DNA of 64,000 bases from NCBI GenBank assembly GCA_029624765.1, contig JARSSO010000015.1, forward strand, positions 62,001-126,000, read 5' to 3'. A program made the position numbers and the translations under genes. Below the pieces are notes generated by a model, which was given only the letters and a program-made list of their open reading frames with translations, searched no databases and had not been told where the DNA came from. Positions 8,195 through 16,939 of the stretch are shown here, piece after piece; within the stretch, counting starts at the first letter, position 1; each line of letters starts with the position of its first letter. This DNA comes from Candidatus Contendibacter sp. Its GTDB lineage: Bacteria > Pseudomonadota > Gammaproteobacteria > Competibacterales > Competibacteraceae.

Positions 8195-8872
8195 TCATAC
8201 GCCATGCACGACCCGCTTGCTCCAGCTCAGCAAAGAGCCGTGCGAGGCCGCCAGCGCCGCCGGGGTCAGCCAGCGCGGCTGCGCTTCCAGCCGTTTCAAC
8301 CAGGCGCGGACGCCCGGAAATCGGCTTAGATCGAAGCTAGCATCGGGGGCGGTGTAGGTGTAAGGGTAGAGTGAAATATCGGCGATCGTCAGCGTTTCGC
8401 CCGCCATGAAAGCGTGCTTTGCCAGCCGTTTTTCCATCACCTTCAGCGCCCGATAGCCGCGCTTGATGCGATTCACGATATCCGGTTCGTCGGGTGCGTG
8501 ACCCAGATAGCGGGTCATGAAGTGCGCGCCCGCCAGATTCGGCTCGTGGTTGTTCTGCTCGAAAAACAGCCATTGCAGTACCCGCGCCTGGCTCAAAGGC
8601 TCCACTGGCCACAGGTCAAAATGCCCTTGCGCCAGATAGCAGAGGATGGCGTTCGATTCATACAGATTCTCGCCGGAGCGCAACTGCAAGACCGGCACCA
8701 TGCCTTGTGGGTTCATGCTTAAAAATTCAGCGGTACCCGTTTCCTGCTTGAGAATATCGACCGATATCCATTGAAAGGGCAGGTCGAGCAGGCCCAGCAG
8801 CAACCAGACCTTGAAGCAATTGCCTGAACGCGGGTCGGCGTACAGCTTGAAAGGGCTTGCGGACTGGGGCAT
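8195..8872 (-). CDS. Glutathione S-transferase family protein
   Basis: 225 aa. The N-terminal thioredoxin-like domain has KLYADPRSGNCFKVWLLL, the cis-Pro motif MVPVLQL and the glutathione-binding ESNAIL. The C-terminal all-helical domain contains AHFMTRYLGH and the N-capping-box region TIADISLYPYTYTA. The active-site Ser/Cys near residue 16-19 (SGNC) resembles beta or nu-like GSTs. Probably a cytosolic detoxification enzyme. It is divergent from the cupin/LysR pair across a 229-bp gap and is followed by the ABM gene on the same strand. Confidence 0.85.
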   Translation of the reverse strand: MPQSASPFKLYADPRSGNCFKVWLLLGLLDLPFQWISVDILKQETGTAEFLSMNPQGMVPVLQLRSGENLYESNAILCYLAQGHFDLWPVEPLSQARVLQWLFFEQNNHEPNLAGAHFMTRYLGHAPDEPDIVNRIKRGYRALKVMEKRLAKHAFMAGETLTIADISLYPYTYTAPDASFDLSRFPGVRAWLKRLEAQPRWLTPAALAASHGSLLSWSKRVVHGV

Positions 8873-9101
8873 GGCACAGTCTCCGTGGTTCGATTTTGCC
8901 CAGAGGTTGGGAACAGAGCGCTGACCGAACGATTGAACAATCGATGCTCCATGAGATCAATCGCAATGTTTGCACGGTTCGCATGCGCCGCACGCATGTG
9001 AAATCGGCGCATTGCTCGCTTGAGAATCGGGAATGTCTGGATTTAAATCAGGGTACTGTAAAGGCGGGCGCTGATGCCTTGATCGAACCTGAGGAATGCC
9101 G

Positions 9102-9602
9102 ATGAAGCGAGTTATCAATATCGACGAACTGGAGCGGGAGTTACAGCCACAGCGTCATGGCGAGCGGTTCGCGGCCGATATGGCGCAGGTCGGGCCACGT
9201 ACCGGGGCGCGCAAGCTCGGTTGTCGGCTGACCGTGGTGCCGCCCGGCAAGAGTGCCTGGCCGTTTCATGCCCATGTGGTCAACGAAGAAATGGTTTTCG
9301 TGATCGAGGGCGAAGGCGTGCTGCGGCTGGCCAGCGGCGAGCAACCGCTGCGGGCGGGCGATGTCGTCGCCCTGCCGTCGGGTGGGATGGAAGCGGCGCA
9401 CGAAATCATCAACCGTTCTACGTGGCCGTTGAAATACTGGTGCGTTTCGACGATGGAAGAACCGGATATCGGTCTGTATCCCGATTCCGGTAAGTTCTTC
9501 GTCATGGCGGGAGCCGCGCCGGGGGGCGATAAAACGCAGCGGATTTTTTCCCATATCGGTCGTTGTTCCGATGCCGTCGATTACTGGGAAGGCGAAGCGT
9601 GA
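9102..9602 (+). CDS. Cupin domain protein
   Basis: 166 aa from the second of two nearby ATGs; GAGGA at 9091-9095 is 6 nt before 9102 but abuts the first ATG at 9096, which decides the start. Single-domain cupin: motif 1 FHAHVVNEEMVFVIEGEGVL (metal-binding His/His/Glu) and motif 2 LRAGDVVALPSGG...AHEIIN. The family includes dioxygenases, isomerases and sugar-binding proteins, so no reaction is assigned. It is 21 bp upstream of a LysR regulator on the same strand and may be in an operon with it. Confidence 0.8.
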   Translation: MKRVINIDELERELQPQRHGERFAADMAQVGPRTGARKLGCRLTVVPPGKSAWPFHAHVVNEEMVFVIEGEGVLRLASGEQPLRAGDVVALPSGGMEAAHEIINRSTWPLKYWCVSTMEEPDIGLYPDSGKFFVMAGAAPGGDKTQRIFSHIGRCSDAVDYWEGEA

Positions 9603-9623
9603 TGATTCGCGCATCGTGGTTCC

Positions 9624-10577
9624 ATGACCGCAAGCGGTCGGGCCGGAGCCGGTGAGATGCCGTTGCCGCTGGCGCGTCTGCCCTCGCTGGATTTGATTCG
9701 CGGTTTCGTCGCGGTCGGCCGGCGCATGAGCATCACCCAAGCCGCCGAGGATCTTTGTTTGACCCAATCGGCGGTCAGCCGCCAGATTCGGTCGCTGGAG
9801 GACGCGCTCGCCGTCAAGCTGCTGGAGCGCGGTCATCGCGCCATCGCCTTCACGCCCGCCGGGGAACGGCTTTTCCGTTGCGCCGATGACGTCGTCCAGG
9901 ACTTGCAAAACGTCCTGGGGGCCATCGGTACCGGACGTGGACGGCGGCAGCCGGTGACTATTACCGCTAGCGTTGGCGTGGCCGGGTTGTGGCTGTTGCC
10001 GCGTCTGACCGCGTTTCAGCAGACGCATTCCGGCATCGAAATTCGCCTCGCCGCCGACAACCGCATACTGGATCTCAACGCCGAAAATATCGATCTGGCG
10101 ATTCGTTACTGCGAACGCACCGCCGCGCCGAAAGGGGCGATTTGGTTGTTTGGGGAAACCGTGGTTCCCGTGGCGCATCCCGCGCTCGGCAAGCAGCACC
10201 TGCGTTCGGCCGCCGATCTGACGGGTGAATATTTGTTGGAATACGATGAACCGCGCCTGCCCGGCTTGCAATGGGGCGAATGGCTACGGGCGATGGGTTG
10301 GGAGAACTCCAGGCCGCGCGGCATGCAGCGCTTCAATCAATACGATCAATTGATGCAGGCGACGGCCAGCGGCCAGGGCATCGCCATCGGCCGCCTGGAG
10401 TTGATTCAACCGCTGCTGGCGGAGGGGCGCTTGCGGGTGCTCGCCGCGCCGCGCCGGCTGGCGGACACCGGATTCGCATATTGGCTGCTCCAGGCCGACG
10501 CCGAACCGCGCGCTGAAGTCCGCCAGGTCAGCGAGTGGATTCTGGCGGAAGCGCGCGCGACGATGGTGGAGGTCTGA
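9624..10577 (+). CDS. LysR-family transcriptional regulator (GcvA-like group)
   Basis: 317 aa at most; a shorter start at the ATG of MPLPLARLPSLDLIRGF is also plausible. The winged helix-turn-helix is SITQAAEDLCLTQSAVSRQIR, followed by the linker helix and the LysR substrate-binding domain (ITASVGVAGLWLLPRLTAFQ, LDLNAENIDLAIRYC). The PLPSLDLIRGF start and the DLAIRYC block resemble the GcvA/AmpR-like branch. It follows the cupin gene and lies divergent from the GST gene, so it may control either; the effector is unknown. Confidence 0.85.
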   Translation: MTASGRAGAGEMPLPLARLPSLDLIRGFVAVGRRMSITQAAEDLCLTQSAVSRQIRSLEDALAVKLLERGHRAIAFTPAGERLFRCADDVVQDLQNVLGAIGTGRGRRQPVTITASVGVAGLWLLPRLTAFQQTHSGIEIRLAADNRILDLNAENIDLAIRYCERTAAPKGAIWLFGETVVPVAHPALGKQHLRSAADLTGEYLLEYDEPRLPGLQWGEWLRAMGWENSRPRGMQRFNQYDQLMQATASGQGIAIGRLELIQPLLAEGRLRVLAAPRRLADTGFAYWLLQADAEPRAEVRQVSEWILAEARATMVEV

Positions 10578-10691
10578 CATGCGCGCTGCGCATGGCGGGT
10601 TGGCCGATTTCTCATCTTTTGGCGCTTGGAAAGGTGCCATGCTGACTCCGGCTTGACTCGCTTTCCGCCTTATCCATACCTGGAGTCTTTA

Positions 10692-11477
10692 ATGTCCTCG
10701 ATTGACATCGTGCTGTATGAACAAACCGCCGACATCGCCTGGCTAACCCTCAATCGCCCGGAGGCGCTGAATGCGTTGAATCTGGCAACATTGCAGCGTT
10801 TGGCGACGTTACTGGACCAGGTTCGAGCGGATGAGACGGTTAAAGCCGTCATCATCACCGGCAGCAACGGCAAAGCCTTTTGCGCCGGAGCCGACATCAC
10901 CTATCTACAGCAGGCTTCACCGCTCGCCGTGCGCGAATTCGCCCAGCGAGGGATCGCGGTCAACGAGCAGATTGAAACGCTGGGCAAACCGGTGATCGCC
11001 GCTATCAACGGTTATGCCCTCGGCGGGGGTCTGGAACTGGCGGAGGCGTGCTGGTTGCGGGTAGCGGTCAGGGCCGCCCGGCTCGGCCATCCCGAGGTCA
11101 GCATCGGCGCGGTCGCCGGGTTTGGCGGCACGACGCGCTTGCCGCGACTGGTCGGGCGCGGGCGAGCCGCCGAATTGTTAGTTCGCGGTCGGATCATCGA
11201 TGCCGATGAGGCGTTGCGTATCGGCCTGGTGCATGAGGTGGTGGAGCCGGGTGACTTGCGGGTCGCCACCGAAACCCTGGCGCGCGATCTACTGGCGCAA
11301 TCACTCACCGCCGTTCGTCTGACCTGGGAAATGCTGCATCGCGGCCTGAATCTGTCGCTTGAAGAATCGGCGCGGCTGGGCGCGGATTATTTCGGGCTGG
11401 CCGCCGCCAGCGAGGATTTTCGGATCGGGACGCAGGCCTTTCTCGATAAGCAGCCGCCGGCTTACGTCGGCCGCTAG
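10692..11477 (+). CDS. Enoyl-CoA hydratase/isomerase family protein
   Basis: 261 aa from ATG 10692 (MSSIDIVLYEQ). The upstream extension of 22 codons is not family-like. Crotonase fold: oxyanion-hole segments FCAGADITYLQ and INGYALGGGLELAEAC, with Glu in LELAE, then GHPEVSIGAVAGFGGTTRLPRLVGRGRA with the second Glu in HPEV. Both positions matching the catalytic Glu pair of true hydratases are kept. The usual Asp after the Cys of the ELA.ACD block is Trp here. Likely a 2-enoyl-CoA hydratase in fatty or amino acid breakdown. It stands alone, with der convergent 39 bp on. Confidence 0.85.
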   Translation: MSSIDIVLYEQTADIAWLTLNRPEALNALNLATLQRLATLLDQVRADETVKAVIITGSNGKAFCAGADITYLQQASPLAVREFAQRGIAVNEQIETLGKPVIAAINGYALGGGLELAEACWLRVAVRAARLGHPEVSIGAVAGFGGTTRLPRLVGRGRAAELLVRGRIIDADEALRIGLVHEVVEPGDLRVATETLARDLLAQSLTAVRLTWEMLHRGLNLSLEESARLGADYFGLAAASEDFRIGTQAFLDKQPPAYVGR

Positions 11478-11516
11478 CAGCCTGTCGGACCACAGTCCTG
11501 TAATAGACCGTGGTTT

Positions 11517-12905
11517 TCACCGCCGACCGGTTTTTCGCCGTCCATCCGGTTTGGGTCGGGGGCGTCCCGATACCGCGGGTTGGTAAGGATTCTCGCCGCC
11601 GCGAAATTCGACCCGAATCGGCGTGCCCCACAGGTTCAGCCGCTTACGGTAAACCCCGACCAGATAGCGCCGATACGCCTCGGGCACATGCTCGGTCCGG
11701 TTGCCGTGAATCACGATCAACGGCGGATTCTGGCCGCCCTGATGGGCATAGCGCAGCTTGATGCTGTGGCCGTGAACCAGCGGCGGCTGATGGGCGGCCA
11801 GGGCGGCTTCCAGAATTCGGGTCAGTTCCGGCGTGGACAGTTTACGAGTCGCGGCGGCGTAGGCTTCCCGCACCGAGCCGAGCAGTTCGCCGACGCCAGT
11901 GCCGTGCAGGGCGGAAATGAAGTGGGTTTTGGCGAAGTCGAGAAAGCCCAGCCGCCAGTCCAGATCGCGCTTGACCTGGGCGCGGATGTCGGGATCGAGA
12001 CGATCCCACTTGTTCACCGCCAGCGCCAGCGCCCGGCCGCTGTCCAGCACCAGGCCCAACAGGCTGGCGTCCTGATCGCTGACGCCCTGGCGGGCATCCA
12101 GCACCAGCACGACCACATGGGATTGCTCGATGGCTTGCAGCGCCTTGATGACGCTGAATTTCTCCACCGTCTCGCTGACCCGTGACCGGCGGCGCACTCC
12201 GGCGGTGTCCACCAGAATATAACGTTGCCCGTCGCGCTCGAACGGCGCGGCCACGCTGTCGCGGGTGGTGCCGGGCAGGTCGCAGGCCAGCATCCGCTCC
12301 TCGCCCAGCAGGCGGTTGACCAGGGTCGATTTGCCGACGTTGGGCCGACCCACCACCGCTAGCCGGATCACGCCCTCGGGTTCCTCCGGCGCCGCTTCGT
12401 CCGCTTCGACCGTGGTCGGCAGGGCGGCGAACACTTCCTCCATCAGCGTCTCGACGCCCTGGTTGTGAACGGCGGCGATGATGTGCAGATGCTCCAAGCC
12501 GAGGGCGTGAAAGTCGGCGCTGAGCAGATGCGGATCGCGATGCTCGGCCTTGTTGATCACCAGATGCACCGGCTTCCCGGCGCGGCGCAACTGGCCAGCG
12601 ATCTCTTCGTCCGCCACCGTCAGCCCGGCGCGGCCGTCCACCAGCAACAGCACGGCGTCTGCCTCTTCGATGGCCCGCCACGCCTGCCGCGCCACCAGTC
12701 CGCTCAGCCCCTCGGCCTCGCCGGTCAGGCCGCCGGTATCGACCACGACGCAGGGGCTTGGGCCGCGCCGGCCAATGCCGTACTGGCGGTCGCGGGTCAG
12801 GCCGGGCAGGTCCGCCACCAGCGCGTCGCGGGTGCGGGTCAGGGAATTGAACAGGGTGGATTTGCCGACGTTGGGTCGGCCGACCAGGGCGATTACGGGA
12901 AGCAT
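11517..12905 (-). CDS. der: Ribosome-biogenesis GTPase Der (EngA)
   Basis: 462 aa. Two tandem GTPase domains: G1 GRPNVGKST at residues 9-17 and again near residue 187; G3 DTGG in the first and DTAG in the second; G4 NKAE and NKWD. A C-terminal KH-like domain (about 360-440) is followed by a basic tail. Der acts in maturation of the 50S subunit. The product is complete and of usual length. It is followed on its 3' side by a short gap to the convergent enoyl-CoA hydratase, and preceded by purC on the same strand 25 bp upstream. Confidence 0.97.
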   Translation of the reverse strand: MLPVIALVGRPNVGKSTLFNSLTRTRDALVADLPGLTRDRQYGIGRRGPSPCVVVDTGGLTGEAEGLSGLVARQAWRAIEEADAVLLLVDGRAGLTVADEEIAGQLRRAGKPVHLVINKAEHRDPHLLSADFHALGLEHLHIIAAVHNQGVETLMEEVFAALPTTVEADEAAPEEPEGVIRLAVVGRPNVGKSTLVNRLLGEERMLACDLPGTTRDSVAAPFERDGQRYILVDTAGVRRRSRVSETVEKFSVIKALQAIEQSHVVVLVLDARQGVSDQDASLLGLVLDSGRALALAVNKWDRLDPDIRAQVKRDLDWRLGFLDFAKTHFISALHGTGVGELLGSVREAYAAATRKLSTPELTRILEAALAAHQPPLVHGHSIKLRYAHQGGQNPPLIVIHGNRTEHVPEAYRRYLVGVYRKRLNLWGTPIRVEFRGGENPYQPAVSGRPRPKPDGRRKTGRR

Positions 12906-12930
12906 GGAGTAGGCGTCGTCAGAAACGAAG

Positions 12931-13836
12931 TTAGGGCAGGGTGGTTGCGGTCAACCGCGCCAGCGCCTCGCGGTACTTGGCGACGGTGCGGGCGACAATG
13001 TCCGGCGGCAGTTCCGGTCCCGGCGGCTGCTTGTCCCAGTCCAGCGTTTCCAGATAATCGCGCACGAACTGCTTGTCGAAGCTGGGCGGATTGGCGCCGG
13101 GCTGGTACTGGTCCGCTGGCCAGAACCGCGAGGAATCCGGCGTCAGCGCCTCGTCCATCAGCACCAGTTCACCGGCCGCGTCCAATCCAAACTCGAACTT
13201 GGTATCGGCGATGATGATGCCCCGCGCCAGGGCATGGTCCGCCGCTTCCCGGTACAGCCGCAGGCTGGTTTCCCGCACTTGCTCGGCCAATGCTCGCCCG
13301 AGGGTCTGGATGACGTGCTCAAAGCTCACGTTCTCGTCGTGACTGCCCAGCGCCGCCTTGGTGGAGGGCGTGAAAATCGGTTCCGGCAACCGGTCCGCCA
13401 GCCGCAACCCGGCCGGCAGGGCAATGCCGCACACCTGGCCGTCGCGCTGGTAATCCTTCCAGCCCGAGCCGATCAGATAACCGCGCACGATGGCTTCCAC
13501 CGGCAGGCCCTTCAACCGTCGCGCCACCACCGCCCGATCCACGACGCAGGCGCGTTCGGATGAATCGGGCAATGCCTGTTCCAGAGTTTTTTCCGCCCGT
13601 TGCAGGTGATTGGGAACGATGTGGCGGGTGCGGGCGAACCAGAAATTGGAAACCGCCGTCAACACCGCGCCCTTGCCGGGAATCATCGTGGGCAAAATGA
13701 CGTCAAACGCGGAAAGCCGGTCGCTCGCCACCATCAACAGATGGCGGTCGTCCACCGCGTACAAATCGCGGACCTTGCCGCGATAAACAAGCGGCAGACT
13801 GGTAATCTCGGGCGGGCCAAGGGTGGCTGTGGACAT
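12931..13836 (-). CDS. purC: Phosphoribosylaminoimidazole-succinocarboxamide synthase
   Basis: 301 aa from the ATG at 13834-13836 ([10 protein letters not shown]); 15 additional upstream codons are not conserved. SAICAR synthase ligates aspartate to CAIR in purine synthesis. Visible signatures: [29 protein letters not shown] at the N-terminus, [16 protein letters not shown] in the middle, and [14 protein letters not shown] followed by [15 protein letters not shown]. This is the about 300-residue form common in proteobacteria, longer than the E. coli type. It probably shares a transcript with der. Confidence 0.96.
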   Translation of the reverse strand: MSTATLGPPEITSLPLVYRGKVRDLYAVDDRHLLMVASDRLSAFDVILPTMIPGKGAVLTAVSNFWFARTRHIVPNHLQRAEKTLEQALPDSSERACVVDRAVVARRLKGLPVEAIVRGYLIGSGWKDYQRDGQVCGIALPAGLRLADRLPEPIFTPSTKAALGSHDENVSFEHVIQTLGRALAEQVRETSLRLYREAADHALARGIIIADTKFEFGLDAAGELVLMDEALTPDSSRFWPADQYQPGANPPSFDKQFVRDYLETLDWDKQPPGPELPPDIVARTVAKYREALARLTATTLP

Positions 13837-13978
13837 GGGTAAACCGCTCCTGAACGGGGTTCCAAGCAATCGTGCCGGCATTCTACCCGTCCGGCGTGGG
13901 TTCGGAACGCGCGAATCCCCTTGGCCAGCCCTGATTTTTCGTTATGTCGCCAATTTGCCGATACGATATGCTTGCCCG

Positions 13979-14641
13979 ATGAATCTCACCGATGCCTTGC
14001 TCCCTGGCGATCTGCTGTGGTTCGCCTACCTCCCTTGGCTGCTGGCGTTGTTGCAGGCCCTGCGCGCCGCGCCGTGGCGGCCGTTCCTGGCCAGCTCCCA
14101 CCTCCAGCAGGTTTTTCTGGGCGCGTCGGTGACGTTGTTCCTAATGTGGATCTTTGAGGTCGGGGTTCGTCCAGCGCTGGGATTCCACTTTTTGGGTGTG
14201 ACCGTGTACACCCTGATGTTCGGCTGGTCGCTGGGCGTGATCGGGGCCAGCCTGGCGGCGCTGGCGGTCGCTGTCACCAGCGGCGACTGGGCGGCGCTGG
14301 CCATGAACGCCTTGCTGCTGGGGGTGCTGCCGGTCTCGACCAGCTACGGCATCTACCTCCTGGTCCATCGCCATCTGCCTCATCATCTGTTTATTTATAT
14401 TTTTCTATGCGCCTTCTTCAACGCCATGCTGGCGGCGGGCGCGGCGGTGCTGGCCCTGGTGATTTTGCTGGTGGCCACCGAGACCTACACCTTCGCCCGC
14501 GTCAGCGCCGAATACCTGCCTTTCCTGCCGCTGTACCTGTTCCCGGAGGGCCTGCTTAACGGCATGATGATCACCGCTCTGATCGGTCTCAAGCCTGGCT
14601 GGCTGAAAACCTATGACGACGAAACCTATCTGAGCGGTTGA
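13979..14641 (+). CDS. CbiM-like membrane protein (ECF-type transporter permease family)
   Basis: 220 aa from the ATG at 13979 (MNLTDALLPGDLLWF); the frame is open upstream over the purC 5' end and that part is rejected. About six hydrophobic helices are seen, including LLWFAYLPWLLALLQAL, FLGASVTLFLMWIF, LGVTVYTLMFGWSLGVIGASLAALAVAV, LAMNALLLGVLPVSTSYGIYLLV and a long segment near 155-185. The pattern matches the energy-coupling factor permease/CbiM-related family found in gammaproteobacteria. No ATPase or CbiQ partner is adjacent, and the transported substrate, if any, is unknown (Co/Ni or other). Confidence 0.7.
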   Translation: MNLTDALLPGDLLWFAYLPWLLALLQALRAAPWRPFLASSHLQQVFLGASVTLFLMWIFEVGVRPALGFHFLGVTVYTLMFGWSLGVIGASLAALAVAVTSGDWAALAMNALLLGVLPVSTSYGIYLLVHRHLPHHLFIYIFLCAFFNAMLAAGAAVLALVILLVATETYTFARVSAEYLPFLPLYLFPEGLLNGMMITALIGLKPGWLKTYDDETYLSG

Positions 14642-14716
14642 GCGCGCGCGTCCGGAACGGCGGGGCCCGGCGCTGGTCGTGGCCTGGGGTCGAATGCAAG
14701 AGGTTGATACGCGATC

Positions 14717-15547
14717 GTGTGGGGAAAAATGTTGGGTGGAGCCTTTGGCTTCGTGGTTGGCGGCCCGCTCGGCGCGTTGCTGGGCGCGGCGTTTGGCCAT
14801 AATCTCGACCGAGGGGGCCAGAAGGCCACCGAGGAGCCCGATCCCGTCGGCGACGAACGGGCGCGTGGAGCCTTTCTCGCCACCGCCTTTCAATTGATGG
14901 GCCATATCGCCAAGGCGGACGGTCGGGTTTCGGAACTGGAAATCGCCGCCGCTCGCGCCATGATGGACCATTTGCAACTGACCGCCGCTCAACGCCGCGC
15001 CGCCATCGACTGCTTCACCGAGGGCAAGCAGCCAGGCTTCGCCGCCGACGCCACCATCGACGCCTTCCGCAATGCCTGTCGGGGCCGCCCAATCCTGGCG
15101 CAGCGGTTGCTGAACCTGTTGTTCAATATCGCCTACGCCGACGGCGGCCCGTCACCGGCGACGCAAACCCGGCTCGCGGCCGTGGCGGAGCGGCTGGGCA
15201 TCGTCCGCTTGCAGTTCGAAGCCTTGCATACGCTGTTCCGCGCCCAGCGCTGGGCGCAACAGCAGAGCCACCAAACCGGCTCGAATCAGTCGCATGACCA
15301 GCGGACCCACAGCCAGCGGCCGGCCACCGCCGTCAACTCCCTCGCCCAGGCTTACGCGGTGCTGGGCCTGAACAAGGATGCCGGCCCGGACGACATCAAG
15401 CTGGCCTATCGCCGCCTGCTCAAGCGCCACCATCCCGACAAACTGGCGGCCAAGGGCGTTTCAGCGGCGGAACTGGCGCGCGCGACCGAAAAGACCCGCG
15501 AACTGACCGCTGCTTACGAACGCATCCGGGAAGCGCGCGGATTTTAA
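14717..15547 (+). CDS. djlA: Co-chaperone DjlA (TerB plus DnaJ domains)
   Basis: 276 aa from GTG 14717; an internal ATG at 14729 is an alternative start. The N-terminal Gly/Ala-rich membrane helix GGAFGFVVGGPLGALLGAAFG matches the DjlA dimerising anchor. Residues 50-170 form a TerB-like domain (FQLMGHIAKADGRVSELEI, NLLFNIAYADG). A Gln/Ser/His-rich linker leads to a C-terminal J domain (from about 212) with the HPD motif in KRHHPDKLAAKG. DjlA is an inner-membrane DnaK partner. Its stop codon overlaps that of the convergent mpl gene. Confidence 0.93.
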   Translation: MWGKMLGGAFGFVVGGPLGALLGAAFGHNLDRGGQKATEEPDPVGDERARGAFLATAFQLMGHIAKADGRVSELEIAAARAMMDHLQLTAAQRRAAIDCFTEGKQPGFAADATIDAFRNACRGRPILAQRLLNLLFNIAYADGGPSPATQTRLAAVAERLGIVRLQFEALHTLFRAQRWAQQQSHQTGSNQSHDQRTHSQRPATAVNSLAQAYAVLGLNKDAGPDDIKLAYRRLLKRHHPDKLAAKGVSAAELARATEKTRELTAAYERIREARGF

Positions 15548-16908
15548 ACGGGGGCCGAGGCTTGCAAGGCTCGAAGCAACCGCTCGTGAATGCCACCGAA
15601 ACCGCCGTTGCTCATGATCAACACCTGGGTTCCCGGCGCGGCTAACGCCTGAATCGCGGTCAGCGTGTCGTCGAGACTGTGGCGGACCTGCCCGCGCGGG
15701 CCGAGCGCTGTCGCGACCGCGCCAAGGTCCCAGCCCAGATCGGGCGCCTGATACAGCACCACCGCGTCAGCCAGCGCCAGTGCCGGGGCCAGGCTGTCCT
15801 TGAACACGCCCAGCTTCATGGTGTTGGAGCGCGGCTCCAGCACCGCGACGATCGGTTGCGCGCCGACCTTGGCCCGCAACCCGGCCAGCGTCGTCGCGAT
15901 CGCCGTGGGATGGTGGGCGAAATCGTCGTAGACCGTCACGCCGTTGACCGCGCCGCGCGCTTCCAGCCGCCGCTTCACGCCCTGAAAATCCCGCAGCGCT
16001 TCGATGGCGGTCGCGGGCGACACGCCCGCATGACGGGCGGCGGCGATGGCGGCCAGCGCGTTGTGGACGTTGTGCGTTCCCAACTGGCTCCACGCCGCCC
16101 GACCCTGCCGTTCGCCCCGACAATGGACGTCGAAGTCGCCGCCATCCGGCGCAACGTTCCGCGCCTCCCAGTCGCTCGTTCCGAACCGTTCCACCGGCGT
16201 CCAGCAGCCCATCGCCAATACCTCGGCCAGATGGGCGTCCTGGCCGTTGGCGACGATCAGGCCCGCGCCGGGCACGGTGCGCAGCAGGTGATGGAACTGG
16301 CGCTGAATGGCGGCCAGATCGGGGAAGATGTCGGCGTGATCGAATTCCAGGTTGTTCAGAATCAAGGTGCGCGGGCGGTAATGGACGAACTTGGAGCGCT
16401 TGTCGAAGAACGCCGTGTCGTACTCGTCGGCTTCCACCACGAAACAGCGGCCCTGGCCCAGCCGCGCCGACTGGCCGAAATTGGCGGGAATGCCGCCGAT
16501 CAGAAAGCCCGGCGCCAGCCCGGCCCGCTCCAAAATCCACGCCAGCAGGCTGCTGGTGCTGGTCTTGCCATGCGTGCCGGCCACCGCCAGCACATGGCGG
16601 TCGCGCAAGACATGCTCGGCCAGCCAGGCCGGCCCGGAGGCGTAGGGCAGGTCCCGGTTCAGCAGCTCCTCGACGATGGGGCGGCCCCGACTCATCACGT
16701 TGCCGACCACGACCATGTCCGGCCGGAATTCGGCGAGTTGTTCGGGCGCGTAGCCTTCCCGCAGGGCGATGCCGGCCTCGGCCAGTTGCGTGCTCATCGG
16801 TGGATAAACGCCGGCGTCGCAGCCGGACACGGTATGTCCCGCCGCGCGAGCCAGCAGGGCGACGCCGGCCATGAAGGTGCCGCAAATGCCGAGAATGTGA
16901 ATGTGCAT
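15544..16908 (-). CDS. mpl: UDP-N-acetylmuramate:L-Ala-gamma-D-Glu-meso-DAP ligase (murein peptide recycling)
   Basis: 454 aa from the ATG at 16906-16908 (MHIHILGICGTFMAG). Mur-ligase family: N-terminal Rossmann-like domain, central ATPase with AGTHGKTSTSSLL near residues 109-121, and a C-terminal domain with YDDFAHHPTAI. The Mpl-type start (ILGICGTFM rather than the MurC IGIGG) and length set it apart from MurC. The enzyme reattaches recycled tripeptide to UDP-MurNAc in the cytoplasm. It overlaps the convergent djlA stop by 4 bp. The frame extends 47 codons further upstream, into the next gene; rejected. Confidence 0.93.
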   Translation of the reverse strand: MHIHILGICGTFMAGVALLARAAGHTVSGCDAGVYPPMSTQLAEAGIALREGYAPEQLAEFRPDMVVVGNVMSRGRPIVEELLNRDLPYASGPAWLAEHVLRDRHVLAVAGTHGKTSTSSLLAWILERAGLAPGFLIGGIPANFGQSARLGQGRCFVVEADEYDTAFFDKRSKFVHYRPRTLILNNLEFDHADIFPDLAAIQRQFHHLLRTVPGAGLIVANGQDAHLAEVLAMGCWTPVERFGTSDWEARNVAPDGGDFDVHCRGERQGRAAWSQLGTHNVHNALAAIAAARHAGVSPATAIEALRDFQGVKRRLEARGAVNGVTVYDDFAHHPTAIATTLAGLRAKVGAQPIVAVLEPRSNTMKLGVFKDSLAPALALADAVVLYQAPDLGWDLGAVATALGPRGQVRHSLDDTLTAIQALAAPGTQVLIMSNGGFGGIHERLLRALQASAPV

Positions 16909-16939
16909 GATCTGGATGGAGTTGGGAAGAATGTAAACT